A stretch of DNA of 12,168 nucleotides from SCRA01 sp035533275 (GCA_035533275.1 DATLUD010000056.1:1-12168); one strand, 5' to 3'. Positions 1 to 8,889 are shown, numbered from the stretch's first letter. Program-made: numbers and translations. The notes: generated by a model from the sequence alone, not told the origin.

Positions 1-83
1 GGCATCAGCGAGCCGCCGCCGCCACCCCCGCAGCCGGCGAGCGCTAAAGCGAGCAGGCATGCGAACACCGGTAAACGTTTCAC
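1..83 (-). CDS. Lipoprotein, N-terminal fragment (gene continues past the left edge)
   Basis: Only the first 27 or so codons are in the window, reading leftwards from a GTG at 83. They encode a short basic start (MKRLPVF), a hydrophobic core and a textbook lipobox, L-A-G-C, followed by six glycines. This is a type II signal peptide: the cysteine would be lipidated and the Gly run would act as a flexible tether. The mature protein lies outside the window, so its function cannot be told. A Shine-Dalgarno-like AAAGAGG sits at 101-95. It is 11 bases from the GTG at 83 and 5 bases from an in-frame TTG at 89, which would add two residues (ML), so the TTG is a serious alternative start. No clear promoter is visible upstream. 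Confidence 0.7.
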   Translation of the reverse strand, partial: MKRLPVFACLLALALAGCGGGGGGSLM

Positions 84-89
84 GAGCAA

Positions 90-588
90 CGGAACCTCTT
101 TGGTACGAGGGGGTGGAGCCCCATGGCACGCGAGAATCCCGCGCGACCATGAGAGCTCCGTCGTACATCTTCTTCCGATGCTTAACACCATTCAGTGCAT
201 GTCGGAAACGACGCACCTCACACTACGCGTGCATCGCTGACGTTTTCTTTGATGGCTGACGTTCGAAATAGCCGCGAGCGACCGACGCGATTGCATGATG
301 CACGAGATGCGCAACGATGGTGCCGAACGCTTCGCGTTCTTCATTTCGAAGGAATCGATCCTCTCGGACGTCTTTCGCGCGGCTCAACGCGGACGAATGC
401 GATGGATGACCCCGTTCTGGTCGTCGGCGACGAAGAGGCTCGCTATATGCAGTGTATCGGCGGCCCTGCCGAAATTCCGTAGTAGGAAGGGCTGTCCCGC
501 ATCTTCGGCGGATTCGCGGCCGGCGCAACGCTCGCTCGTGTGGCCGAAGGCCCGCTTGACGACGGTTCTGCGCCGCGGCGCTCGGTAA
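90..588. other. About 500 bases with no convincing gene
   Basis: Open frames exist on both strands here (295-588 plus, 223-528 minus), but their translations show no recognisable domain and poor composition (Arg/Ser-rich, scattered Trp/Cys), and they overlap one another. The stretch from about 160 to 300 looks less GC-rich than the rest of the window. Small visible structures are a 9-base direct repeat GCTGACGTT at 236-244 and 255-263, the inverted repeat TGCATGATGCA at 292-302, GGCC-GAA-GGCC at 542-552, and the palindrome GCGCCGCGGCGC at 570-581, which lies just beyond the stop of the ammonium transporter. None is followed by a T-run, so I do not call a terminator. The region probably holds the upstream control region of the lipoprotein gene. 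Confidence 0.5.
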
Positions 589-1842
589 TCAGAGGACGCC
601 GGGCATTCCCTCGCGGTGCTGGGTGGCGTCAAGACCCAGCGCCTCTTCCTGCTCGCTCACGCGCAGCGGAACGAAGAGATTGGTCACCTTGAGCACCACG
701 AACGTCATCATCGCGCAGTAGAGGCAGGTGGCGGCGACGGCGATCGCTTGGATCACCATCAGCCGGGGGTTGCCGTAGACCAGGCCGTTCGCCGCGGCCG
801 CGTTGACTGCCACCGTGGCGAAGAGCCCGGTGGCGAGCATGCCCCAGACGCCGCCGATGCCGTGGATCGCGAAGACGTCGAGCGCGTCGTCCACGCCGCT
901 GCGCTTCATCAGATGGACGCAGAGGTAGCAGGCGATGCCGGCACCCAGACCGATCAGCACGGCCGCCGGCGTGGTCACGTAGCCGGCCGCCGGCGTGATG
1001 GCGACCAGGCCTGCGATGGCGCCGACCGTGGCTCCCACGACGCTCGGATTTCCCTTGTGCATCCAGGAGAGCGTCATCCACGTCAGCCCGGCCATCGCTC
1101 CGGCGGTGTTGGTGACCACGAACGCGTTCGCGGCCAACCCGCCCGACGTGATCGCCCCGCCCGCATTGAAGCCGAACCATCCGAACCACAGCAGGCTCGC
1201 GCCGAGAATGGTCATCGTGGCGTCATACGGGTCCTCGGGGTGCGCCTCACCGCGCTGCAACTCGATGCGCCTGCCCAGCACCATCGCCGCGACCAAGGCG
1301 GAGACCCCGCTGGCGATCTCCACGACGGTTCCGCCGGCGAAGTCGAGCGTGCCGAGCTTCGAGCCCAGCCAGCCGCCGTGGCCCCACACCCAATGGGCGA
1401 CGGGATCGTAGACGAACGTGGCCCACAGGAGCGTGAAGATGACGAAGGCCTTGAAGCGCTTGCGCTCGGCGAAGGCCCCGGTGATCAGCGCGGGCGTGAT
1501 GACCGCGAACATCATCTGGAACGCGGCGAAGGCGAGCTGGGGAACGTGGGCTCCGTAATCCGCGTTGGGCGCCATGCCCACCGTGTTGAAGCCCACCCAC
1601 GCGAGGCTCCCGATGATGCCCCAGCCGTGGACGTCGGGGCCGAACGCGAGCGAATATCCCCACAGGACCCACTGCACGCTGATCAGGCAGAGGACGAAGA
1701 AGCTGTGCATGATCGTCGAGAGGACGTTCTTGCGCCGGACCAGGCCGCCGTAGAAGAATCCCAGGGCCGGCGTCATGATCATCACCAGCGTGGCCGAGGC
1801 CAGCAGCCACGCGGTGCTCCCGGGATCGATGGTGTGCTGCAT
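589..1842 (-). CDS. amt: Ammonium transporter, Amt/Mep/Rh family
   Basis: A 417-residue inner-membrane channel that would take up ammonium, close to the usual family length. About eleven hydrophobic segments follow an extracellular N-terminus, with no cleavable signal. Family motifs are clear: ALGFFYGGLVRRKN near residue 27, the gate Phe in QMMFAVITPALITGAFAER (F112), W153, DFAGGTVV at 167-174, GWFGFNAGG at 221-229 and FAIHGIGGVWG at 324-334. Relative to E. coli AmtB, the second pore histidine is kept (H327), but the first (H168 in AmtB) is Glu here (E175) and the S219 position is Gly. The C-terminal GLDATQH tail resembles the PII-contact region, yet no glnK gene is adjacent. The start ATG lies 5 bases after the maoC stop, so the two are probably co-transcribed and translationally coupled. 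No good Shine-Dalgarno sequence is seen. Confidence 0.95.
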   Translation of the reverse strand: MQHTIDPGSTAWLLASATLVMIMTPALGFFYGGLVRRKNVLSTIMHSFFVLCLISVQWVLWGYSLAFGPDVHGWGIIGSLAWVGFNTVGMAPNADYGAHVPQLAFAAFQMMFAVITPALITGAFAERKRFKAFVIFTLLWATFVYDPVAHWVWGHGGWLGSKLGTLDFAGGTVVEIASGVSALVAAMVLGRRIELQRGEAHPEDPYDATMTILGASLLWFGWFGFNAGGAITSGGLAANAFVVTNTAGAMAGLTWMTLSWMHKGNPSVVGATVGAIAGLVAITPAAGYVTTPAAVLIGLGAGIACYLCVHLMKRSGVDDALDVFAIHGIGGVWGMLATGLFATVAVNAAAANGLVYGNPRLMVIQAIAVAATCLYCAMMTFVVLKVTNLFVPLRVSEQEEALGLDATQHREGMPGVL

Positions 1843-1847
1843 GGAGA

Positions 1848-2300
1848 TCAGACCTTCGCGTTCCGCAGGCGCATCAGGTTCATCGCCTTGAGCGACATCA
1901 CGACCTCTCCGGCGCCGTTCACGACTTCGACGAACGTGCGCACCATCCCGCGATCGGGCTTCGACGTCGACCGCTTGACCTGGAGCACGGTCGCGCGCAG
2001 GGTGAGGCGATCGCCGGGGCGCACGGGCTTCATCCACCGAAGCTCGTCGATGCCCGGCGAGGCCAGGCTGGAGGCTTCCGAGAGGTACGATTCGACGAAC
2101 ATCCGCATCATCAGGCCGGCCGTGTGCCATCCGCTGGCGATGAGGCCGTTGAACGGGCCGGCGGCCGCCGCCGCGGGGTCCGTGTGGATGTATTGGGGAT
2201 CGTATCGCTTCGCGAACTCGATGACCTCGGCTTCGTCCACCACCACGTGGCCGAACTCGAAAACCGAACCAGGAACGTAGTCCTCGAAGTAGCGCTCCAT
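1848..2300 (-). CDS. MaoC-family hydratase (hot-dog fold), (R)-enoyl-CoA hydratase-like
   Basis: A 150-residue single-domain protein of the size of short MaoC/(R)-specific enoyl-CoA hydratases, which add water to trans-2-enoyl-CoA. The hydratase-2 signature is visible as KRYDPQYIHTD, giving the likely catalytic Asp34 and His39, followed by PFNGLIASGWHTAGL at 49-63, which normally lines the substrate tunnel. The C-terminal half (LRWMKPVRPGDRLTLRATV) fits the second part of the hot-dog fold. It is the first gene of a pair with the ammonium transporter. That pairing does not suggest a shared pathway, so the true substrate is unknown. The chosen ATG at 2300 has a close GAGG 3 bases upstream; a GTG at 2309 in frame would add three residues. 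It is divergent from the dioxygenase gene at 2478. Confidence 0.88.
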   Translation of the reverse strand: MERYFEDYVPGSVFEFGHVVVDEAEVIEFAKRYDPQYIHTDPAAAAAGPFNGLIASGWHTAGLMMRMFVESYLSEASSLASPGIDELRWMKPVRPGDRLTLRATVLQVKRSTSKPDRGMVRTFVEVVNGAGEVVMSLKAMNLMRLRNAKV

Positions 2301-2477
2301 GCACCTCACCGTGATCGACTCGGGGTCGCGCAAGTGCTTCGGTGAGCGCCTTGGATGCCCTCGCCTGGAGCGGATCGCCGGCATCGGCCCCCCCAAGGCC
2401 CCGAGACTCCGCACCGCGTAGTGAGACGCGTGCAATTCGATCGCACCGCCATCCAGCGCCGGCAAGCGGTCGGGCGC

Positions 2478-3242
2478 ATGCCCGCCGCCTTCTTCGGCCA
2501 CGGCAGTCCCATGAACGCCCTCGAGCGCAACCGCTACACGGAGGCGTGGAGCGCATTCGGCGAGGCCGTGCCCAGGCCGCGCGCGATCCTCGCCGTCTCC
2601 GCGCATTGGTACGTCACCGGCACCCGCGTGACCGTCAACGATCAGCCGCCCACCATTCACGATTTCGGCGGCTTTCCGCGCGAGCTCTTCGCCTTCGAGT
2701 ACCCGGCGCCGGGGAGCCCGGCACTCGCCCAGCGCGTGCACGATCTGCTCGCGCCGGTCTCCGTTCAGCTCGACGACCGGTGGGGCCTGGACCACGGCAC
2801 GTGGTCGGTGCTCACCCACGTCTTCCCGCATGCCGACGTGCCGGTAGTGCAGATCAGCGTCGATCGCGCGCAACCCCCGGCGTACCACTACGAGCTGGCG
2901 AAGCGCCTGGGGCCGATGCGCGACGAAGGCGTGCTGGTGATCGCCAGCGGGAACGTGGTGCACAACCTGGAGATCCTCCGCAGCGGTTGGAAGGGAGCCG
3001 CTCCCGGTTGGGCCGCGCGTTTCTCGGCGGAGGTGCTCGCCCGGATCCAGCGCCGCGACCACGCCTCGCTCATCGACTATCTCAGCCTCGGCCCCGAGGC
3101 CCAGCTGGCCATCCCGACGCCGGAGCACTTCCTCCCCCTGCTCTACGCCATCGCGCTGCAGCGCGACGATGACGCGATCGTGCCCATCGTCGACGGCGCG
3201 GCATACGAGGCGCTCGACATGCTCTCGTTCGCGGTCGCGTGA
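2478..3242 (+). CDS. ygiD: Class III extradiol dioxygenase, YgiD/LigB-type (4,5-DOPA dioxygenase-like)
   Basis: A 254-residue cytoplasmic metalloenzyme of the LigB superfamily, close to E. coli YgiD, which opens catechol rings such as L-DOPA at the 4,5 (extradiol) position. The N-terminal MPAAFFGHGSPMNAL is the family hallmark. The metal ligands expected from YgiD are all present: His8 (GHGSP), His43 (SAHW), His162 (NVVHNL) and His217 (TPEHFLP). GLDHGTW at 103-109 supplies the other conserved active-site His, and HDFGGFP at 61-67 is also conserved. The start is uncertain: the frame is open further upstream, with GTG at 2421 and ATG at 2355, and some homologues carry a short extension before MPA; I chose the ATG that gives the core family length. 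No good ribosome binding site is seen. The physiological substrate is not deducible from the neighbours. Confidence 0.9.
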   Translation: MPAAFFGHGSPMNALERNRYTEAWSAFGEAVPRPRAILAVSAHWYVTGTRVTVNDQPPTIHDFGGFPRELFAFEYPAPGSPALAQRVHDLLAPVSVQLDDRWGLDHGTWSVLTHVFPHADVPVVQISVDRAQPPAYHYELAKRLGPMRDEGVLVIASGNVVHNLEILRSGWKGAAPGWAARFSAEVLARIQRRDHASLIDYLSLGPEAQLAIPTPEHFLPLLYAIALQRDDDAIVPIVDGAAYEALDMLSFAVA

Positions 3243-3355
3243 CCGTGGCCGGCACCGCCGAGACGATGGCGCGTGGGGTCGAGGACTTGCTCTACGCCCT
3301 CGGCTTCCTGAACCAGGGCGAGAACGAGGCGGCAACGGCGGATGCGAGGACGATC

Positions 3356-3955
3356 TTATGCTTTACGAGTCACCTTGTAGTAGTAGTGCTCGTGGGCCTG
3401 GCGCCCGCGACCGACGATATGGAGGTCTTCCGCTTCGATCATCTGCTCGAGCCGGGGAGCCGAGAGACGCTCATCCAGCGGAGGCCCGACCAGGCCTTCG
3501 GCGTCCCGATCGAACTCAGCGATCAGGAGAGCGGTACCGGGATGCATCGAGGCTTTGACGCCGCGCAGCAGGGCTTCGGGTGGCTCGGCGTGGTGCAGCA
3601 CGTCGGTCAACATCACGATGTCGAGCTCGTCGCCGATGTCAATCGCCTCTTCGCCGTTGCTGTTCAGTACCACGACGTTGTCGATCCCCAGATCCGCGAG
3701 CATCCGGCGCACATAGTCGACCGCGCTCGCCGCCTTCTCCACCGCGTACACCACGCCGTTCGCGCCTACCGTCGTGGCGTATTCGCGGGTGAAGACTCCC
3801 GGCCCGGGCCCGACGTCGAGGACCTTGCTCCCCGCATGCATGCCGGTGAGAGCGATCCATTCGTGAACCAGTCCGAAGCGCTGGAGCTGCCGTTGCCTGA
3901 TCTCGTCCCAGTCCGCATCGGACATGTCCTTTCGGAAGAGCACGTCTGCGGTCAC
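3356..3955 (-). CDS. Class I SAM-dependent methyltransferase
   Basis: A 199-residue protein with a Rossmann-type methyltransferase fold. Motif I (VLDVGPGPGVFT, about residues 45-56) binds S-adenosylmethionine. The acidic end of strand 2 follows in VYAVEKAASAVDYV, and DELDIVMLTDVLHHAEPPEALL corresponds to motifs II/III of UbiE/Methyltransf_11-25 types. The C-terminus is short (GRQAHEHYYYKVTRKA), as in small-molecule rather than nucleic-acid enzymes, but the substrate is unknown. A GTG start at 3955 overlaps the stop of the upstream membrane protein (GTGA), indicating coupling; ATG at 3925 would remove ten residues and is the alternative. It is the last gene of the MarR-led operon and converges on the dioxygenase gene, with a 113-base gap in which I see no clear terminator. 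Confidence 0.85.
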   Translation of the reverse strand: MTADVLFRKDMSDADWDEIRQRQLQRFGLVHEWIALTGMHAGSKVLDVGPGPGVFTREYATTVGANGVVYAVEKAASAVDYVRRMLADLGIDNVVVLNSNGEEAIDIGDELDIVMLTDVLHHAEPPEALLRGVKASMHPGTALLIAEFDRDAEGLVGPPLDERLSAPRLEQMIEAEDLHIVGRGRQAHEHYYYKVTRKA

Positions 3956-4275
3956 CAGCCGAATTGGCTTACGGTGTAGCCGACGAACGCGAGCGAGACG
4001 AGCGCGGCGCCAATGTTGACGGCGACTGCTCCGCGACCCCGGTAGTGGCCTTTGGTCAGGCGGTAGGCCGTCAACGCTACCATCGCCAGCGTGGCGACGA
4101 TCATGAGCCGGCGCAGCCACAGGATGCCCAGCATCGCGGCGCCCATGGTCCCCATGCCGCCGCCGAGCAGCAGCACGATGCCCATGACCAGCCAATGATG
4201 CGAAGAGGCCAAGACGGAGAGGACAACGGATAGGACCGGCGTGGCCGCCGGGCCGGCGGCGGTCTCACGCTTCAC
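3952..4275 (-). CDS. Small integral membrane protein, three predicted helices
   Basis: A 107-residue hydrophobic protein that I do not recognise. Helices are likely at about residues 28-51 (WLVMGIVLLLGGGMGTMGAAMLGILW), 55-71 and 84-103. Basic stretches (LRR at 54-56, RLTKGHYRGRG at 72-82) lie between them, suggesting the second loop is cytoplasmic. The middle is rich in Gly and Met (GGGMGTMGAAM). The start is a GTG at 4275, 11 bases inside the end of the MarR gene, with GAGGG six bases upstream. The stop overlaps the methyltransferase start as GTGA. Such overlaps on both sides place it firmly in one operon with the MarR regulator and the methyltransferase. It could be an exporter accessory or a membrane anchor, but nothing in the sequence decides this. 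Confidence 0.75.
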   Translation of the reverse strand: MKRETAAGPAATPVLSVVLSVLASSHHWLVMGIVLLLGGGMGTMGAAMLGILWLRRLMIVATLAMVALTAYRLTKGHYRGRGAVAVNIGAALVSLAFVGYTVSQFGW

Positions 4276-4735
4276 GGAGGACCCTCACGAGCGTGTCGAG
4301 GGCGTCGAGGACGGCCTCGCGTTTGGGTGCCGGGATCGCCGCGAAGACACCGGAAAATTTCTCCGCGCGCGTCGCCGCGATGTTCCCGGCCGCCTCGCGG
4401 CCTGCGGTCGTGAGGCGTACGCGCACGATCCGCGCGTCGGCGCCGTCTCGCTGCCGCTCGATCCAGCCGCGCCGCTCGAGCATCGTGACGAGCCGGCTGA
4501 CGGTACTCTTCTCGAGCCGTAACCGCGCGGCAAGGCTGTTCTGCGAGAGGCCCGGCTCGCGCGTCAACTCCAGCAGCGCGTGGGCCTCGCCGACGGCGAC
4601 TGGCTGACCGCACGGCGTCTGCTCGGGCTGATGCAGGCCGAGGGCGCGGATAAGCGCCACGATCGACTCCTGGAAGTCGACGGCGGTCGACCGCTCGGGG
4701 TGTTCGGAGGTGAGGCGATTGGTTCGATTCAGCAT
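4265..4735 (-). CDS. MarR-family transcriptional regulator
   Basis: A 156-residue protein of normal MarR length. A helical N-terminus (FQESIVALIRALG) forms part of the dimer interface. A winged helix-turn-helix follows at about residues 62-112: LSQNSLAARLRLEKSTVSRLVTMLERRGWIER contains the recognition helix, and RDGADARIVRVRLTTAG is the wing with the typical D-x-R. A single cysteine, Cys42 (TPCGQP), could be a ligand or redox sensing residue, which is inference only. ATG at 4735 is chosen because it gives the family N-terminus and fits the promoter, whose expected start point is at that codon; another in-frame ATG at 4747 lies inside the -10 element and is less likely. It is the first gene of the operon with the membrane protein and methyltransferase, and probably represses itself through the palindrome at 4738-4752. 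Confidence 0.9.
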   Translation of the reverse strand: MLNRTNRLTSEHPERSTAVDFQESIVALIRALGLHQPEQTPCGQPVAVGEAHALLELTREPGLSQNSLAARLRLEKSTVSRLVTMLERRGWIERQRDGADARIVRVRLTTAGREAAGNIAATRAEKFSGVFAAIPAPKREAVLDALDTLVRVLREA

Positions 4736-4737
4736 TG

Positions 4738-4752
4738 GTTGTAACATACAAC
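4738..4752. promoter_or_regulatory. MarR-type operator, perfect inverted repeat
   Basis: GTTGTA-ACA-TACAAC is a perfect 6-3-6 inverted repeat, of the AT-rich TTGTA/TACAA type bound by many MarR dimers. It covers the -10 hexamer of the MarR gene's own promoter and ends three bases before the start codon. A bound repressor would therefore block polymerase directly. I infer autoregulation from position; binding by this particular protein is not shown by sequence. Confidence 0.75.
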
Positions 4753-4771
4753 GACTCTCTCCCGCTGTCAA
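4743..4771 (-). promoter_or_regulatory. Promoter of the MarR-membrane protein-methyltransferase operon
   Basis: On the minus strand a perfect -35 hexamer TTGACA (4771-4766) is followed after 17 bases by TATGTT (4748-4743), four of six matches to the -10 consensus. The ATG of the MarR gene begins 7 bases beyond the -10, at 4735, so transcription should start at or within a base of the start codon and the mRNA would be leaderless. There is accordingly no Shine-Dalgarno sequence. Confidence 0.75.
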
Positions 4772-4830
4772 TGCCGAGGCGCCGCGCACGGGATACGAGC
4801 AATCCGACCGCATCGGCCCGTGGCCGCCCG

Positions 4831-4863
4831 CTTCACAGGATCTCCACACCCCCGGACTATCCT
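4831..4863 (+). promoter_or_regulatory. Response-regulator box and promoter A, upstream of the Cu+ ATPase operon
   Basis: CTTCACA (4831-4837), a GGAT spacer, CTCCACA (4842-4848), then 9 bases and a -10-like TATCCT (4858-4863). The 7-4-7 direct repeat with an 11-base period is the layout of PhoB/OmpR-family tandem sites, placed so that the second element replaces the -35. The same layout recurs at 8857-8889 and, degenerate, at 11374-11342. An ATG follows 6 bases after the -10. Confidence 0.65.
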
Positions 4864-4869
4864 TCGATC

Positions 4870-4899
4870 ATGCAGATCGCAATCTCGAGAGGCTCGTGA
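4870..4899 (+). CDS. Possible leaderless 9-residue leader peptide (MQIAISRGS)
   Basis: The ATG lies exactly 6 bases after the -10 of promoter A, where transcription is expected to begin. The peptide ends in TGA overlapping the next ATG (TGATG). Its first bases closely match the start of the secreted-protein gene at 8896 apart from small insertions, so it may be a relic of that gene's 5' end captured together with the promoter. Translation is predicted only from position. It is short and shows no attenuator-like codon run. Confidence 0.3.
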   Translation: MQIAISRGS

Positions 4900-4942
4900 T
4901 GCCCTTCGGCAGCGAACCGCGGGGGAGAGCAGGCGTTAGGCG

Positions 4943-4946
<4 letters not shown>
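4899..4946 (+). CDS. Possible 15-residue coupling ORF before the ATPase (MPFGSEPRGRAGVRR)
   Basis: This mini-ORF starts within the stop of the 9-residue leader (TGATG) and its TGA overlaps the ATG of the Cu+ ATPase (ATGA at 4943). The ATPase lacks a well-spaced Shine-Dalgarno sequence (the nearest purine run, GGGGGAGAG, ends about 13 bases upstream), so translation through this ORF could deliver ribosomes to it. The basic peptide resembles nothing known to me and may matter only for coupling. Confidence 0.3.
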
Positions 4947-7111
<2,165 letters not shown>

Positions 7112-7132
7112 GCCGGCTGGCGGGGTGACGCG

Positions 7133-7801
7133 ATGGCGACCGTGCTGCTGCTGGTAGAGGACGATCCTTCGATCTACGACACGATCGCCCCGTACGTGCA
7201 GCGAGAGGGCTGGGCGCTGCGATGGGCGCGCTCGGTCATGGAGGCCCGGCGCGCGATCGAGGAGCAGGCACCCGCCGTGGCCCTGATCGACCGCGGACTC
7301 CCGGGGGAGGCCGGTGATGCGCTGGCGCCGCAGTTGCTGAAGCTCGAGATACCGTTCATGATGCTCACCGCACGCGCGGAGGAGGCCCAGCGCCTCTCGG
7401 GCTTCGACCTGGGAGCCGACGATTACGTGACCAAGCCGTTCAGCGCGCCGGAGCTCATGCGCCGTATCGGAGTCTTGCTGCGCCGGCAGGGGACGCCCAG
7501 GCTGCATCTCTCCGACGAGATCGAGTTGGACCGCGAGGCCCGATGCGTGCGCGTCCAAGGCCAGGACGTCGCCCTGACGTCCGCGCAATATGCTTTGCTC
7601 GAGCGGTTGGCGCGGCGCCCGGGGCGCGTCTATACGCGTGCCGACCTGGCGGAGCTGATGGACTTGGATCTCGAGACCTCGGAGCGGACGATCGACTCGC
7701 ACGTGAAGAACATCCGCAAGAAGCTGCGCGATGCCGGTGCCCAGAATCCGCTCATCGAGACGGTCGTGGGCGCAGGCTATACCTTGCGGAGCGCGCGATG
7801 A
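7133..7801 (+). CDS. OmpR/PhoB-family response regulator (CopR/CusR-like role)
   Basis: A 222-residue two-domain regulator. The receiver domain (1-118) has the acidic pair Asp10-Asp11, phospho-acceptor Asp53 in VALIDRGLPG, Thr79 in MMLTARAE and Lys101 in VTKPF. The output domain (about 125-220) is a winged helix with the alpha-loop and recognition helix in TSERTIDSHVKNIRKKLRD and the closing hairpin IETVVGAGYTLR. The strong Shine-Dalgarno GGGGTGA lies just before the ATG. It is co-transcribed with the copper ATPase and overlaps the kinase gene by ATGA, so the two form a cognate pair. By family it should bind tandem direct repeats with an 11-base period, which is what lies upstream of three copper transcription units here. 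The copper signal is inferred from the neighbours. Confidence 0.93.
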   Translation: MATVLLLVEDDPSIYDTIAPYVQREGWALRWARSVMEARRAIEEQAPAVALIDRGLPGEAGDALAPQLLKLEIPFMMLTARAEEAQRLSGFDLGADDYVTKPFSAPELMRRIGVLLRRQGTPRLHLSDEIELDREARCVRVQGQDVALTSAQYALLERLARRPGRVYTRADLAELMDLDLETSERTIDSHVKNIRKKLRDAGAQNPLIETVVGAGYTLRSAR

Positions 7802-8841
7802 GCCTCTCGGGGCGCATCATCCTCGGAACCGCCGCGGTGACGTCGTTCGCCATGCTCGCGGCCGCCGCGCTGGTGCACTGGGTCGTGCGAGCCTACCTCT
7901 CGCCCTTCGCCGACCACTTCGCGACGATGCGGCGGATGATGGGGTGGGGCCCGGACTTGGAGACGATCTATGCCCTCGTCGACCACGCACTGGCGATTTC
8001 GCTCGGGATCGCCGTCTTCTCGGGCGTGCTGCTCGGCCTGCTGGTCGCCCGGGAGCTGGTGCGCTCCGTCGTGGTGCTCGATCAAGGCCTGGCGCGCTTC
8101 TCGCGCGGCTTCCTCGATCAGCCGATCGACCTGACGGGACCGCCGGAGCTGACGCGCGTGGCGGAGAGCGCCAATCACATGGCGGAGGAGCTCGGCGGCG
8201 CGCAACGCGCAGAGCGCGAGCTCGTGGCCGGCATCGCGCACGACCTCGCGCATCCTCTGACGGCGATGCGTGGCACGCTCGAGGCGGTGCGCGACGGGCT
8301 GACCTCCCCGAGCGACCCACGCACGATGGCGCGTCTGCTCACCGACGTCGGCACGATGGAGACGACGCTCGCCGATCTGCGGGACGTCGCCGCCGCCGAG
8401 GTCGGCGCGTTGCGCCTGGAGCTCCACGACGTGGACGTGGCGGCGGTGACAGGGCGCATCGCGGCCTCCTTCGCCGACCTCGCGGCTCGCAAGGGGATAC
8501 GGCTGGAGTTAGAGACCGGCGTCCCCGAGCCGGTCGTGGCGCGCACGGACGAGCGGCGCCTGGCCCGCATTGTGGCGAATCTGGTGGTGAACGCGCTGCA
8601 AGCGACGCCGCCCGACGGGCGCGTGGGCGTCGCGGTGGGCATGCGCGACGGCACGGCCGTCCTGCGCGTGGAGGACGCCGCGGGTCCCAACGCCGGAGCC
8701 GCCATCCGGGCAGCGCTGGATGGCCAGGGCTCGGGCCTAGGGCTGCGCGTGGTGCGCGTGCTGGGACGGGCCATCGGGGCCCAGCTCGAGGTCCAAGACG
8801 GTGAGGCCGGGGCGAAGGTGGAGCTGCGGCTCCCGCTCTGA
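7798..8841 (+). CDS. Membrane sensor histidine kinase with a short sensory loop
   Basis: A 347-residue kinase, short for the class. Membrane helices lie at about 7-30 and 65-84, enclosing only about 35 extracytoplasmic residues. A HAMP-like linker follows (85-135). The dimerisation/phospho-acceptor helix is ELVAGIAHDLAHPLTAM with His148. The ATPase domain has the N box (IVANLVVNALQATP, Asn265), a weak G1 box (VEDAAGPN, Asp293, where V-D-x-G-x-G is usual) and a good G2 box (GQGSGLGLRVV, 309-319). The loop contains His40, Met44, Met47, Met48 and His63, possible copper ligands. The start ATG overlaps the regulator's stop (ATGA), so the pair is translationally coupled. Expected role: autophosphorylate on extracytoplasmic copper and pass phosphate to Asp53 of the regulator. 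Confidence 0.92.
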   Translation: MSLSGRIILGTAAVTSFAMLAAAALVHWVVRAYLSPFADHFATMRRMMGWGPDLETIYALVDHALAISLGIAVFSGVLLGLLVARELVRSVVVLDQGLARFSRGFLDQPIDLTGPPELTRVAESANHMAEELGGAQRAERELVAGIAHDLAHPLTAMRGTLEAVRDGLTSPSDPRTMARLLTDVGTMETTLADLRDVAAAEVGALRLELHDVDVAAVTGRIAASFADLAARKGIRLELETGVPEPVVARTDERRLARIVANLVVNALQATPPDGRVGVAVGMRDGTAVLRVEDAAGPNAGAAIRAALDGQGSGLGLRVVRVLGRAIGAQLEVQDGEAGAKVELRLPL

Positions 8842-8856
8842 GGCAGGCCGGCGTCT

Positions 8857-8889
8857 CTCCACAGCAACTCCACACGACCGGCTTACCAT
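8857..8889 (+). promoter_or_regulatory. Response-regulator box and promoter B, upstream of the secreted protein gene
   Basis: A perfect direct repeat, CTCCACA (8857-8863), GCAA, CTCCACA (8868-8874), then 9 bases and TACCAT (8884-8889) as a -10. All spacings equal those of promoter A. The gene's ATG begins 6 bases after the -10, predicting a leaderless transcript. The site starts 15 bases after the kinase stop, so a fresh promoter separates this unit from the kinase operon. Confidence 0.7.

Noticed and set aside
95..120. Possible fourth response-regulator box before the lipoprotein gene (CTCCACC on the minus strand)
   Set aside because: The second element and the -10 are absent at the required spacing.
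570..581. GCGCCGCGGCGC palindrome just after the ammonium transporter stop, as a terminator
   Set aside because: The stem is only 4 base pairs with a usable loop and no T-run follows on the minus strand.
295..588. Plus-strand open frame, possibly a decayed gene continuing in another frame from about 402 to 482
   Set aside because: I considered an antitoxin-like (AbiEi) remnant with a frameshift, but neither frame shows a convincing motif and the composition is unlike a real protein.
616..2280. 554-codon open frame on the plus strand opposite the ammonium transporter and maoC
   Set aside because: It is an antisense shadow: the protein is Arg/His/Asp-rich without domains, while the opposite strand encodes two well-recognised families.
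3239..3979. Plus-strand open frame overlapping the dioxygenase stop as GTGA
   Set aside because: Apart from the first 39 or so residues it is antisense to the methyltransferase. The first part (GVEDLLYALGFLNQGENEAATADA) looks oddly protein-like but matches nothing I know and has no separate end.
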